A stretch of DNA of 64,000 nucleotides from Sessilibacter corallicola (GCF_021290925.1 NZ_JAJSLX010000002.1:1236235-1300234); one strand, 5' to 3'. Shown: positions 26,521 to 36,361, counted from the first letter of the stretch. The notes: generated by a model not told the origin, from the sequence alone. Program-made: numbers and translations.

Positions 26521-26898
26521 ATGAATCCGGCAATCGTCAAAAAAAGTTTTATCTTAATGACGCTTCTTGTGTATGTAGCGCAAGTCTTTGCTGTTTCTGC
26601 CAGTACCGACTTTTTAGTCACCGATGCTTCTAACGGTTCTCAGAACGCTCATTCTTCCATGATGCTTGATCCTTCAATGAGCGATTGCCACGATCAATCG
26701 GACACGGCTAGTTCTTCATCAATGTCGTGTTGTTACGACGAATCCCTGTGCGATGCTGAATACTGTTCGGTTCATTTTTCGTTGCTTGGTACCACCATTA
26801 AACTCGAAATACACAGTCTTGCCGATTACGTGACGTTTTATCTTACCGAATCGATCTCTTTCTTTTTATCGGAATTGTTCCGTCCTCCACAGAGTTAA
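26521..26898 (+). CDS. Small secreted Cys/His/Met-rich protein ahead of the Cus-type efflux genes
   Basis: The 125-residue precursor has an N-terminal hydrophobic signal (FILMTLLVYVAQVFAVSA), then a central stretch rich in Met, His and Cys (SSMMLDPSMSDCHDQ; MSCCYDESLCDAEYCSVH). The last 40 residues contain a further hydrophobic helix. No named family is recognised with confidence; the composition and position resemble small periplasmic metal-binding proteins found beside copper/silver efflux systems. A 245-base gap separates it from the TolC-like gene. Metal binding is inferred, not shown. Confidence 0.6.
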   Translation: MNPAIVKKSFILMTLLVYVAQVFAVSASTDFLVTDASNGSQNAHSSMMLDPSMSDCHDQSDTASSSSMSCCYDESLCDAEYCSVHFSLLGTTIKLEIHSLADYVTFYLTESISFFLSELFRPPQS

Positions 26899-27143
26899 TC
26901 TCACACTCAAGCTGCGCCTAAAATTTGCCAATGTGTGTTGAATAAACACCCTTGTCATCAACAGTATTGATTCGGCGCCTGTCTTACCGGTTGGTTTATT
27001 CTTCTTTTGATGATGTTTATTGCTAAAGCACAGCGCGATTTTTTGCGGGTGTGGCTGTTAAAAAAATAGCGATAAATACAGACGTTACGCGCTGAAATAA
27101 ACCCATTGAGAGGCAGTGCCGCCCAGTGATGTGATTATTAATA

Positions 27144-28505
27144 ATGTCTCGAATAACTGCGTGTGTTGTTTTCGCCTTTAACGTTATTTTCGTTTGTAAC
27201 CCGTTGAAAGCCAATTCTCTGAACACTGATTCCCTGGACGCCTTGATTGAACAAGCTATTCATCAGGACCCCTATTTAAAACAGCTGGATCATCTGCACA
27301 ACGCAGCCAATGCGCGCAGTGTTTCTGCTCGACAGCTGCAAGATCCTAAGTTGCGGGTGAATTACGCAAATTTACCGCTGGATACCTTCGATACCAATCA
27401 AGAACCTTTTACTCAGTTTCAAGTGGGTATCAGTCAACAGTTTCCCAGTGGTAAAACTCGTTCCTATCGCGCCAAAATTCAACGGCTCTACGGCGATCAG
27501 TATCCGTTGATGGCAGAAAACCGAACCGCCGAAATTAGGCGAGATATCACTCAACTGTGGACCCGGTTGTTAACAGATCACCGGGCGCTTTCATTGGCAA
27601 AAAACGACCGCACTTTGTTTGAGCAATTGATCGACACGGTACATTCAGGTTATGCCAGTGGCATTGGTGGCGTCGACCAGCAGGAATTTTTAGCCGCAGA
27701 ACTGCAACTGCTGCGATTCGATAATCGCATTATTGGATTGGCCGCAGAAAAATCCAAAACTGCTGCCTTATTGAGTGAATACGTTTCCGTAGAAATCATT
27801 CGCGATCTTCTCCAGCGCCACAGTTCAATAACGTTGAAAGAAGAAACAGCAAGAGAAGAAAATCTGCGTCAAGATGTTTCGTCTTATCTGCCTGAAATAG
27901 AAGCCTCATTTATTTCTGCGTTTGATCTATCCGAAGCGGAGCTGGTGCAAGCGATCAAGCGTCACCCTGTGCTGGCGATAATGCAAAAGCAATATGATGC
28001 TAAGTCTCAAGAAGTTAATCTACAAAAACAAAAATACAAACCCGCGTGGACATTAAACACCCAATACGGTTACCGAGAAAATGACCCAGTCGGCAACAGC
28101 CGAGCGGATTTTATTTCGTTGGGTGTTGAATTCGATTTGCCAGTTTTTACCAAAAAGCGCCAAGACCAATCGGTCATTGATGCCCATGAAAATGCGTCGG
28201 CTGCACGCTTAAGAATAGATCAATACGTTCTGAGTTCGATGTCAGAGTTTTATTCGGCGATGGCTCAATATCAAAAAATTATCGAAAAAGAGCAGTTGTA
28301 TCAACAGCAATTATTGCCACAGTTACGAAAAATATCCGAGTCGACCGAATCCGTTTATTCCGCCGGTGAAAGTTCATTAACCGCAGCAATAACTGCAAAA
28401 ATCGAAGAGTTAAACACTCAAATTGAATACATCAATATTCAACAGCAAAAATACCATTTAATGGCCGAACTGAATTATCTAACCGTTCAAGCTGCCGAAC
28501 ATTAG
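27144..28505 (+). CDS. cusC: TolC-type outer-membrane efflux protein (CusC-like)
   Basis: Outer-membrane exit duct of a tripartite RND pump. The 453-residue precursor begins with a signal peptide (about 1-26, ending at LKANS) and shows two repeats of the OEP family: long alpha-helical coiled-coil stretches rich in Leu/Gln/Ala with beta-strand segments (VGISQQFPSGKTRSYRAK; LGVEFDLPVFTKKRQDQ). It lies directly before the adaptor and pump genes. No N-terminal lipobox is seen, unlike E. coli CusC. Confidence 0.85.
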   Translation: MSRITACVVFAFNVIFVCNPLKANSLNTDSLDALIEQAIHQDPYLKQLDHLHNAANARSVSARQLQDPKLRVNYANLPLDTFDTNQEPFTQFQVGISQQFPSGKTRSYRAKIQRLYGDQYPLMAENRTAEIRRDITQLWTRLLTDHRALSLAKNDRTLFEQLIDTVHSGYASGIGGVDQQEFLAAELQLLRFDNRIIGLAAEKSKTAALLSEYVSVEIIRDLLQRHSSITLKEETAREENLRQDVSSYLPEIEASFISAFDLSEAELVQAIKRHPVLAIMQKQYDAKSQEVNLQKQKYKPAWTLNTQYGYRENDPVGNSRADFISLGVEFDLPVFTKKRQDQSVIDAHENASAARLRIDQYVLSSMSEFYSAMAQYQKIIEKEQLYQQQLLPQLRKISESTESVYSAGESSLTAAITAKIEELNTQIEYINIQQQKYHLMAELNYLTVQAAEH

Positions 28506-28527
28506 TTTACGAGCAGAATAGTTCCCA

Positions 28528-28567
28528 AGTAAGAACGATCCAGTAAGAACGATCCAGTAAGAACCGG
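28528..28567 (+). repeat. 14-bp tandem repeat before the adaptor gene
   Basis: agtaagaacgatcc occurs twice in full (28528, 28542) and once in part (28556), in the 71-base gap between cusC and cusB. It could affect spacing or leader structure but encodes nothing. Confidence 0.75.
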
Positions 28568-28576
28568 TTAGTAATA

Positions 28577-30178
28577 ATGAGCGAAAACAAGATGCAAAAA
28601 ATATCTTCCAACTTATTCAAATACGTTGCTGTATTTATCTGCGGCATCGCGATTGGTTTGGTTTTTGTATTTATGAATAATCACAAAAAACATAACCACA
28701 CTGAATTGACAACGTCTGATAAAAGCGAGCCTTTGTATTGGGTTGCCCCGATGGACCCTAATTTTATTCGGGACGAACCGGGTTTGTCGCCGATGGGAAT
28801 GGATTTGGTTCCTGTGTATGCCGAAGACGTTCCAGAAAGCGTGGGTACGGTAAGTATCAATTCTCAAATTATTAATAACATTGGTGTGCGTACTTCTCGG
28901 GCGATAAAGCGCGTGTTATCCGATACTGTTAATACTGTGGGTTACGTGACCTACGACGAAGATAAATTGATTCACATGCACCCAAGAGTCGAGGGCTGGG
29001 TTGAAAAACTGTACATCAAAGCCAGCGGTGATCCCATCGTAAAAGGAGAGCCTGTGTATTCTTTGTATTCACCGCAATTAGTAGCCGCACAGGAAGAATT
29101 ATTGATTGCCGTTAATCGCAACAATCGCCGTTTGATTAACGCGGCCGAAGAGCGCTTGCGGGCATTGCATTTATCCAATGAATTTATTCAGCGAATCAAA
29201 TCAACAAAAGCAATAGAAAACACGGTGGTGTTCTACGCACCGCAATCGGGAATTATCGACAATCTAAACATTCGTGAAGGCTTTTTTGTTAAACCCGGTT
29301 TAACCTTGCTTAGCATTGCTAATCTTGATTCCGTTTGGGTAGAGGCGGAGTTATTTGAACGTCAATCAGACGCTGCTAAATCAGATTTACCGGTGACAAT
29401 GACAGTGGATTACCAACCGGAATATACATGGCAAGGTAAGGTCGATTATGTTTACCCGGTACTCAGCGAAACAATGCGTACGATTCGGGTACGGTTAAAA
29501 TTCGACAATCCCGAGCACGTATTAAAACCCAATATGTTTGCCTCGGTTGCTATTTTAACGCAAGCCACGCAAGAACTGCTGAGCGTGCCTATTGAAGCGG
29601 TTATTCGCACTGGGCAGCAAAATCGTGTGGTTATCGCCAACGAGAGCGGTGAGTTTAAATCTGTGGCCGTACAGCTTGGTAAAATTACCGATCAGTACGC
29701 AGAAATAATTTCTGGCGTTTTTGAAGGTGAAAAAGTGGTTACCTCGGCGCAATTTTTATTGGATTCCGAATCCAGCAAAACTTCGGATTTTCGTCGTCTA
29801 GACAGTGACGTTGAACGCAAGCCTTCTGTGGCAACCACACACGGTGAAGTATTGGATGTTAATCCTGAGAATAACACCGTAACTATTCATCACAACGCAA
29901 TTAAACATTGGCGTTGGCCTGCGGCAACAATTGATTTTAATCTAGAGCCGCCTTTTAGCACGCAAGATTTTACCCGTGGCGATACGTTAGACTTTAAGTT
30001 TGCTTTATCGGGCGGTGAATATTTCTTATTGTCTGTTATCAATAAAACTCCCTCCACTGTTATAGAGCCAAGCATTAAAAATACCTCTGAGCTCATGGAA
30101 GAATCTGAAGCGATGCATTCTGAAAGTCATGCGAACCACCAAGATATGGAAAATAAAAAGGTTGGGGGTCAACAATGA
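28577..30178 (+). CDS. cusB: CusB-type RND periplasmic adaptor with fused CusF-like domain
   Basis: Membrane-fusion protein linking pump and outer-membrane duct. N-terminal anchor helix (about 13-33); Met-rich heavy-metal segment (YWVAPMDPNF...LSPMGMDLVPVY, about 54-80); hairpin, lipoyl and barrel domains (MHPRVEGWVEKLYIKASGD; YAPQSGIIDNLNIREGFFV). Residues about 421-490 form a CusF-like OB fold (THGEVLDVNPENNTVTIHH). In CusF the Cu/Ag ligands are His36, Met47 and Met49 with Trp44 stacking; here the His and Trp are kept but the Met positions read A and I (HWRWPAATIDF), so this fused domain may not bind Cu(I) normally. Its end overlaps cusA by 4 bases. Confidence 0.9.
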   Translation: MSENKMQKISSNLFKYVAVFICGIAIGLVFVFMNNHKKHNHTELTTSDKSEPLYWVAPMDPNFIRDEPGLSPMGMDLVPVYAEDVPESVGTVSINSQIINNIGVRTSRAIKRVLSDTVNTVGYVTYDEDKLIHMHPRVEGWVEKLYIKASGDPIVKGEPVYSLYSPQLVAAQEELLIAVNRNNRRLINAAEERLRALHLSNEFIQRIKSTKAIENTVVFYAPQSGIIDNLNIREGFFVKPGLTLLSIANLDSVWVEAELFERQSDAAKSDLPVTMTVDYQPEYTWQGKVDYVYPVLSETMRTIRVRLKFDNPEHVLKPNMFASVAILTQATQELLSVPIEAVIRTGQQNRVVIANESGEFKSVAVQLGKITDQYAEIISGVFEGEKVVTSAQFLLDSESSKTSDFRRLDSDVERKPSVATTHGEVLDVNPENNTVTIHHNAIKHWRWPAATIDFNLEPPFSTQDFTRGDTLDFKFALSGGEYFLLSVINKTPSTVIEPSIKNTSELMEESEAMHSESHANHQDMENKKVGGQQ

Positions 30179-33100
30179 TTGCTAATGTTATTGCTTGGTC
30201 GGTTAAAAATCGGGTATTGGTTTTATTGCTCAGCGTCATTATTGCTATGTTGGGTGTGTATTCAATCAAAAATACACCCATCGATGCCATTCCGGATTTA
30301 TCCGATGTGCAGGTTATTGTAAAAACCAGCTATCCAGGACAAGCTCCGCAGGTCGTTCAAGATCAAGTTACTTATCCGCTGACCACGGCGATGCTGTCGG
30401 TGCCCGGTGCGAAAACCGTGAGAGGCTTTTCCTTTTTTGGTGATTCGTACGTATACATTATTTTCGACGATAAAACCGATTTGTATTGGGCTCGATCTAG
30501 AGTGTTGGAATATTTAAATCAAGTGTCTTCTCAGTTACCCGAAAACTCGGTACCGCAACTCGGTCCAGACGCTAGCGGTGTGGGTTGGGTGTATCTTTAC
30601 GCGTTGATAGATGAAACCGGACAACACGACATCAGCCAGCTTCGTTCAATTCAAGATTGGTTTTTAAAATACGAACTGCAATCGGTTGCTGGCGTTTCCG
30701 AAGTTGCCACTGTTGGCGGCATGGTAAAGCAATACCAAATTGTAGTGGATCCGCAGCGACTGCGCGCATTTGATACTCCTCTTGCGCACATCGAAAACGC
30801 CATCAAACAAGCCAACCAAGAAGTTGGCGCCTCCGTTGTTGAACTTTCTGAGGCTGAATACATTGTTCGTGCCTCGGGCTATCTGCAATCGGTATCGGAT
30901 TTAAATAATATTCCCTTAGGCGTCAGTGATAATGGCACACCGCTTGTTTTACAGGATATTGCCGATATTAGTGTCGGCCCACAAATGCGCCGTGGTGTTG
31001 CTGAACTTAACGGTTTGGGTGAAGCTGTTGGCGGTATTGTTGTTATGCGTTTTGGCGAAAATGCGCAACAAACCATTAATAACGTAAAAGCCAAACTAGC
31101 AGATCTTAAAAAGAGCCTTCCCGATGGAGTTGAAATTGTCACCGTTTATGATCGATCTGGATTAATTGGTGATGCGGTTGATAATTTGTGGGACAAACTG
31201 ATCGAAGAGATCGCAATGATTGCACTGGTTTGTGTTGTTTTTTTACTGCACGTGCGATCTTCTTTAGTAGCAATTATCAGTTTGCCGATGGGTATTTTGG
31301 TGGCATTTACGGTAATGAATTGGCAGGGGTTAAATGCCAACATTATGTCGTTAGGTGGCATTGCCATTGCCATTGGTGCAATGATTGATGGTGCTATCGT
31401 GATGATCGAAAATTACCATCGGCATTTAGAAAATTTTAAAGGTTCAGTGGAAGAACGTTGGCAATTAGTTGTTCAGTCGGCATCAGAAGTGGGGCCAGGA
31501 TTATTCTTTAGCTTGCTGATTATTACCGTGAGCTTTTTACCGGTATTCACACTAGAAGCCCAAGAAGGGCGGATGTTTACGCCATTGGCTTACACAAAAA
31601 CTTTTGCGATGGCCGCTTCCGCAGCGCTTGCCATTACCTTGATTCCCGTATTAATGGGTTACTTTGTGCGTGGCAAAATTATTTCTGAAAAGAAAAATCC
31701 GATCAATCACTTTTTAGTGCGTTGTTATCAGCCGCTATTATCGACTGTGTTGAATTACCCTAAAATAACATTAAGCATCGTCGTGGTTGTTCTCGCCTCC
31801 GGTTTATGGCCAATGTATAAAATTGGTTCCGAATTTATGCCCGAGCTAAACGAAGGCGATTTAATGTATATGCCAACAACTTACCCTGGCGTATCCATCG
31901 GTAAAGCACGAGAAATCCTTCAACAAACGGATAAACTTATTAAAACTGTGCCCGAAGTTGAATCTGTGTTCGGCAAAGTGGGTCGAGCAGAAACCGCAAC
32001 TGATCCCGCGCCATTAACCATGATTGAAACCTTTATTCAGTTAAAAGATAAAGATCAATGGCGTGACGGCGTAACCCTAGAAAGCATTAAACGTGAACTT
32101 GATGAATTAGTACAAGTACCTGGGTTAACCAACACTTGGGTCATGCCCATTAAAACTCGTATTGATATGTTGGCTACCGGCATTAAAACCCCGGTGGGTT
32201 TAAAAATAGCGGGCCCTGATCTTGATGTGATTCAAAAAATCGGTATGCAAATAGAAACGGCCCTGGCAGATCATCCTGGTACTGCATCGGTGTATTCCGA
32301 ACGTGTGGTTGGTGGCCGTTATTTAGAAGTGGATATTAAACGCGAACAAGCGATTCGGTACGGATTAAACATTGCCGATGTGCAACAGGTGGTCTCGGCC
32401 GCTATTGGTGGCACCAACGTAACCCAAACCGTAGAAGGGCAAGAGCGATATCCGGTTAATATTCGTTATCCGCAATTTTATCGGGATTCACCCGAACGCT
32501 TGGAATTGTTGCCAATAGTGACCGAAACCGGCCAACGTATTGCCTTGGCTGATGTTGCCGATATTCGAATTGAAGACGGCCCGCCCAGTATTAAAAGTGA
32601 AAATGCGCGAATTAACGGCTGGGTGTTTATTGATGTTGCTGGCGTTGATATTGGAACCTATGTGAATTCGGCGAAAGCGTTATTTGATGAGCAACTGAGT
32701 TTACCCGCTGGTTATTCCATTACCTGGTCTGGACAATTTGAATACATTGAGCGAGCAAAAGAAAAATTAACTTATATTATTCCCTTAACTGTTGGGATTA
32801 TTGTTATCTTGCTTTACCTAAATTTTCGTTCTTTTCCCCATGTGATTTTATTGTTGGGCACCTTACCCATTGCGTTGGTAGGTAGTTTGTGGTTGATGTA
32901 TTTATTGAATTTTAACTTCTCTATTGCTGCCGGTGTTGGTTTAATTGCGCTGGCCGGTGTCGCCGCCGAAACGGGTGTGATTATGTTGGTGTATTTAGAT
33001 CAGGCAATAAAGAAATCAGACTTTTTAAACCGTCAAGAATTTGCCGATAATTTTAAAAATAAAACTGTTATTCGCCAAGTAATCACTCAAGGTGCTAGTC

Positions 33101-33318
33101 TTCGTGTTCGCCCCGTTGTCATGACTGCTGGTGCCACCATCATTGGTTTAATTCCTATTTTATACGGTACTGGTACCGGTTCAGAAGTGATGAGTCGGTT
33201 AGCCGCACCGATGGTAGGTGGAATGATAACAACGCTGTTATTAACATTGTTTGTGTTGCCGGTGGTGTATTCAATGTTTATCGCACGTTCTAAAACATTA
33301 TTACAAACGAAAAACTAA
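30175..33318 (+). CDS. cusA: CusA-type heavy-metal RND efflux pump
   Basis: Proton-driven inner-membrane pump that expels Cu(I)/Ag(I). The 1,047 residues show the RND pattern of 12 helices and two large periplasmic loops. The three Met that carry metal in E. coli CusA (573, 623, 672) appear as Met566 (LMYMPTT), Met616 (PLTMIET) and Met665 (RIDMLATG): each exactly seven lower, so the metal path is intact. GAMIDGAIVMIENYHRHLE carries the proton-relay acidic residue region. The ATGA overlap with cusB implies coupled translation. Confidence 0.95.
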   Translation: MIANVIAWSVKNRVLVLLLSVIIAMLGVYSIKNTPIDAIPDLSDVQVIVKTSYPGQAPQVVQDQVTYPLTTAMLSVPGAKTVRGFSFFGDSYVYIIFDDKTDLYWARSRVLEYLNQVSSQLPENSVPQLGPDASGVGWVYLYALIDETGQHDISQLRSIQDWFLKYELQSVAGVSEVATVGGMVKQYQIVVDPQRLRAFDTPLAHIENAIKQANQEVGASVVELSEAEYIVRASGYLQSVSDLNNIPLGVSDNGTPLVLQDIADISVGPQMRRGVAELNGLGEAVGGIVVMRFGENAQQTINNVKAKLADLKKSLPDGVEIVTVYDRSGLIGDAVDNLWDKLIEEIAMIALVCVVFLLHVRSSLVAIISLPMGILVAFTVMNWQGLNANIMSLGGIAIAIGAMIDGAIVMIENYHRHLENFKGSVEERWQLVVQSASEVGPGLFFSLLIITVSFLPVFTLEAQEGRMFTPLAYTKTFAMAASAALAITLIPVLMGYFVRGKIISEKKNPINHFLVRCYQPLLSTVLNYPKITLSIVVVVLASGLWPMYKIGSEFMPELNEGDLMYMPTTYPGVSIGKAREILQQTDKLIKTVPEVESVFGKVGRAETATDPAPLTMIETFIQLKDKDQWRDGVTLESIKRELDELVQVPGLTNTWVMPIKTRIDMLATGIKTPVGLKIAGPDLDVIQKIGMQIETALADHPGTASVYSERVVGGRYLEVDIKREQAIRYGLNIADVQQVVSAAIGGTNVTQTVEGQERYPVNIRYPQFYRDSPERLELLPIVTETGQRIALADVADIRIEDGPPSIKSENARINGWVFIDVAGVDIGTYVNSAKALFDEQLSLPAGYSITWSGQFEYIERAKEKLTYIIPLTVGIIVILLYLNFRSFPHVILLLGTLPIALVGSLWLMYLLNFNFSIAAGVGLIALAGVAAETGVIMLVYLDQAIKKSDFLNRQEFADNFKNKTVIRQVITQGASLRVRPVVMTAGATIIGLIPILYGTGTGSEVMSRLAAPMVGGMITTLLLTLFVLPVVYSMFIARSKTLLQTKN

Positions 33319-33726
33319 AAGACATACGAACATAATTATAATCTGATAAGTATGTGAGTGTATTTGTATGCTGAATTTATATTTTCATTAAAATTATGGC
33401 TGTATAAAATTTATCGCTAATACTCTAACCGTATTTCTTCATAAATTCGTAATAATCTATTTAAGCCCAATAAATCATGCCAATTTATTGGGCTTTTTTG
33501 TGGGTGATAGATAAATTTAACATCTAGATAAACGATTTATATGTGCTATTTTCCTACTAATATTTTTGTAGAAAATAACCCGAGTAATATCAGAAACTGT
33601 TATTTCGTCTGTTTGGATTTTGATAAATATTTCTGTTAGCCTGATTCTGCGATCGCACAGCAAGTTTCATCAGTATCTTCCATTTAGCTTTTATAAAACC
33701 CACAATTAAATGCGAGGTAAAGATAA
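33319..33726. other. Intergenic region after cusA
   Basis: About 408 bases without a gene. It contains the cusA terminator at 33463-33498 and the leader of the secreted protein at 33727; the rest is A/T-rich with no recognised signal. Confidence 0.5.
33463..33498 (+). terminator. Terminator of the cus-like operon
   Basis: Arms AAGCCCAATAAAT (33463-33475) and ATTTATTGGGCTT (33483-33495) pair perfectly over 13 bases, followed by a T run. Confidence 0.9.
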
Positions 33727-34308
33727 ATGAATGTGCCAACTGTGTTAAAAGTAACAGGTGCTGCGGCAATTCTTGTTTTTGCAAATTATGTTAGTGCTCA
33801 ATCTACTTACAACCCCAATTTAACCAGCGAGGGCAACCGTTGGGAAGTGACTGCTTATTTAGATTCAAGTGCAGGCCATGTGCAACTGGCAACTCAAGGT
33901 ATTTGTTTTTACGATATTGGCGTAAGCGGTACTCACTACTTGTACTATTGGGTGTCTGATACTTTCCCAAATTGGAACGGTATCGCCACACAAGAAGGTG
34001 ATCAAATCTTTATGCACGGTGACTACGCCGAAGATGTTGGTCACGATGGCTTCGAATGGGAAATTGTTACTAGTTCCGATAAAAACGCCGGCGCCGGTCA
34101 TTGGAAAGAATGGCGTGAAGACGGAAAATTCGGCAATACCATTGGTTTTGCCAATGCCCATTTTCAACGGGTAGGGCGCTGTGAAGTAAAAGATCCCTTC
34201 GAGGCGTTGGATAAATATTATGATATTGGTTTTCCCAGAGATGAATTTGGTAAAGAAATTACCTTGCCGTTTGGGGATTTAAAATTGATTTTAGAAACAC
34301 TGAAATAA
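33727..34308 (+). CDS. Secreted protein of unknown function
   Basis: The 193-residue precursor has a clear signal peptide (VLKVTGAAAILVFANYVSAQ, cleavage near residue 25). The mature part is rich in Trp, Tyr, Gly and Asp (YYWVSDTFPNWNG; HDGFEWEIVTSSDKNAGAGH) and has two Cys (ICFYD, GRCEV) that could form a disulfide. The spacing of aromatic residues suggests a small beta-sandwich, but no family is recognised. It stands alone between the efflux operon and the PAAR module, with about 375 bases after it. Function should not be inferred from neighbours. Confidence 0.75.
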   Translation: MNVPTVLKVTGAAAILVFANYVSAQSTYNPNLTSEGNRWEVTAYLDSSAGHVQLATQGICFYDIGVSGTHYLYYWVSDTFPNWNGIATQEGDQIFMHGDYAEDVGHDGFEWEIVTSSDKNAGAGHWKEWREDGKFGNTIGFANAHFQRVGRCEVKDPFEALDKYYDIGFPRDEFGKEITLPFGDLKLILETLK

Positions 34309-34683
34309 TATGTATCAGCCTGGCTGTGAATAGCTGGGCTGAATTTCTGTTTGCTCTTTATATAGAGAAAAGAAATATACGATATGTGGTTTTAAAATAA
34401 AATTTATCTTTTTAAAGTTTATTGCATAGATATTTATGGGATTATTTCAACGTTAATATAATTATTAATTTCATGTGTCGCGTCATTCAACGTAAATTTG
34501 TGAATTGATTCAAGTTGTTCTTCTGCTTTTACATTTCGAGCTATATTCCTCTGTTTTTTTATTAATTTTACTTAGATATTCTATTTCTAGCGTGTTCGTC
34601 TTGCCAATTCAACACACATTTATATAAGTGTGTTTTACAACTGTTATTCGCTCAATATTTTTGAACATAATACAGGGTAGCTT
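34309..34683. other. A/T-rich gap before the PAAR gene
   Basis: About 375 bases with low GC and no gene. A weak hairpin (CAGCC...GGGCTG at about 34317-34342) follows the preceding stop. The promoter of the PAAR operon should be here but no clear boxes stand out. Confidence 0.4.
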
Positions 34684-35298
34684 ATGGGGTCTAAAAGCAG
34701 ACAGCCTGCCGGCCGTTTAGGTGATACGGGTTCTAACCACGGCGCCTGGCCGCCGACACCTATTATTTCTGGCAGTGGCGATGTGTTAATTAATGGTAAA
34801 CCCGCCGCTCGAAAAGGCGATTCACTCCTTCCTCACGCAAAACCTAAAAGTCCCCCGCACGGAAGATCTATCTCTGAGGGTTCTGGCAGTGTTTACATTA
34901 ATGGTAGACCGGCAGCTCGCGTGTTAGATGCCATCAGTTGTGGTGGTTTGGTTTGTACCGGTTCCGGTAATGTTTTAATTGGCGATGATCCGCAATTAGA
35001 AAAGGTCGCCCCGCTGGAAACCTACGTGGGTGAATTTATCTTATACAAAACCGACAACCGACCCTTTGAAGGCTATTACTATGAAATCCGATCCGAGGCC
35101 GGATCTTTACTCGGTTATGGCACTACCGATGCACTGGGTTACACCGAGCGCATCGAAACCGATTCTATTCAACGGATAACGGCTTACAAGTCGATCATGC
35201 GTGAGAGCGAAAGAATCACAGAAGATTGGCAGAGCAAATTAGATGCGGCGGTCGAAGCTGCTAAAACCCAGTCTGAAGCCGACGTTAGTATGACTTAA
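34684..35298 (+). CDS. PAAR-domain protein with transthyretin-like extension (type VI secretion spike tip)
   Basis: PAAR proteins cap the VgrG spike and carry effectors through the type VI secretion system. Residues about 1-105 contain the PAAR repeats (SGSGDVLINGKPAARKGD; GSGSVYINGRPAARVLDA; GSGNVLIGD). Residues about 115-175 resemble the transthyretin-like extension seen on some PAAR proteins (YVGEFILYKTDNRPFEG), thought to act as a docking site for cargo. The last 30 residues are helical. The nuclease and immunity genes follow within 20 bases, so this is a cargo operon; the T6SS core is not in the window. Confidence 0.88.
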   Translation: MGSKSRQPAGRLGDTGSNHGAWPPTPIISGSGDVLINGKPAARKGDSLLPHAKPKSPPHGRSISEGSGSVYINGRPAARVLDAISCGGLVCTGSGNVLIGDDPQLEKVAPLETYVGEFILYKTDNRPFEGYYYEIRSEAGSLLGYGTTDALGYTERIETDSIQRITAYKSIMRESERITEDWQSKLDAAVEAAKTQSEADVSMT

Positions 35299-35314
35299 TT
35301 TGAGGTGATTACTT

Positions 35315-36352
35315 ATGCCGGTTCCATTTGTTGCCTATGCGTTATTTCAGGTGGTAGCCACCGCCATAACAGTTTATGAGGCCTACTCTGCGTTAGAAGA
35401 AGTGTTTGACGCGGTTGATGATTTTGCAGACGATTTAGAGAAAGCTAAAAAAGAGTTAGATAAAATTTTCAAATCTATTAAAGAAGAAATTGAGGATAAT
35501 ATTGAAGGCCGGGAAGAAGTTTCTGGTTTAAAAGCTCTATCTAACATGGATGTAAGGCCAACCACAGTAACTGGTAGAGTGGGTTCAGGTGACCCAGAGA
35601 TTAAAAGAGCGATCAAACAGTCGATACCTTTTCGAAAGGCAATCAGTAAAGTGTGCGAGAAAGCCGATAATATGCCGGTATTGACCGTTCGTAGAAAAGA
35701 AAAGGGAATATCTCTTGAAAAAGCTGTTAAAGCCAAAAGTGAAATTATCAAAAAGCTCATCGGTGCTGGATTTGAAACTCTGGCAGATATAGAGTTGGAA
35801 GAATTTATCATTGTTCGGCAAAAGCAATTGGCGGCAAGCTTTCTTTTTGAGTTTATCGATTACGGTGTGGATTGGAAAAGCCCTTTAAAGGCCGAAGTTT
35901 CATTTGGGCCAGGTGGGAGATCAAAGAGGGCACGAGGCAGTTTTGAGCCATTTAAAGATCCACCAATGGAATTTGGTACTAAGTTGAAACGAGTTGGTTA
36001 TGATTTAAATCCATTTTATCCCGCGCCGCATCGAGCTAAAGGGAGTATCAGCGCTGATCTTGTTATCCCTGATTATCGTAAAGAGCCGGTTGGTAAGAAA
36101 AATTTATTTGCCATTGTTGAAATAAAGTTTCCGAAAGATAAAATTAAGACCAAGCAAATTATAAATTATCATAGGCTGTTAAATGCGTCAAAAGATGTAA
36201 AGGATAAATTATCGTTGAATAAATTTAACGATAACGCAGTTAATTCTGGAGGAAGAATTGCATTGTTTCGTTTTCCAGAAGATAGTACAGAAGCTAATGA
36301 TAATTCGAGTAGTAACGCTAACAAGAATCGTAATAGTGGCAAAAGTAGATAG
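35315..36352 (+). CDS. Putative type VI secretion nuclease effector (PD-(D/E)xK fold)
   Basis: The 345-residue protein has a hydrophobic N-terminus (about 1-28), an acidic/basic helical stretch (30-65) and a C-terminal nuclease-like core. Asp248 (ISADLVIPDY), Glu269 and Lys271 (FAIVEIKFP) and Gln281-x3-Tyr285 (QIINY) reproduce the D...ExK...QxxxY pattern of PD-(D/E)xK nucleases, near the VRR-NUC branch used by TseV-type effectors. It lacks its own PAAR domain but follows a PAAR-TTR gene by 16 bases. A DUF3396 gene, the usual immunity family, follows by 9. DNA cleavage is inferred. Confidence 0.75.
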   Translation: MPVPFVAYALFQVVATAITVYEAYSALEEVFDAVDDFADDLEKAKKELDKIFKSIKEEIEDNIEGREEVSGLKALSNMDVRPTTVTGRVGSGDPEIKRAIKQSIPFRKAISKVCEKADNMPVLTVRRKEKGISLEKAVKAKSEIIKKLIGAGFETLADIELEEFIIVRQKQLAASFLFEFIDYGVDWKSPLKAEVSFGPGGRSKRARGSFEPFKDPPMEFGTKLKRVGYDLNPFYPAPHRAKGSISADLVIPDYRKEPVGKKNLFAIVEIKFPKDKIKTKQIINYHRLLNASKDVKDKLSLNKFNDNAVNSGGRIALFRFPEDSTEANDNSSSNANKNRNSGKSR

Positions 36353-36361
36353 AATTTTAAT

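Noticed and set aside
35383-35827. Minus-strand frames within the nuclease gene
   Set aside because: Antisense shadows of the PD-(D/E)xK protein, without ribosome-binding site or recognisable domain.
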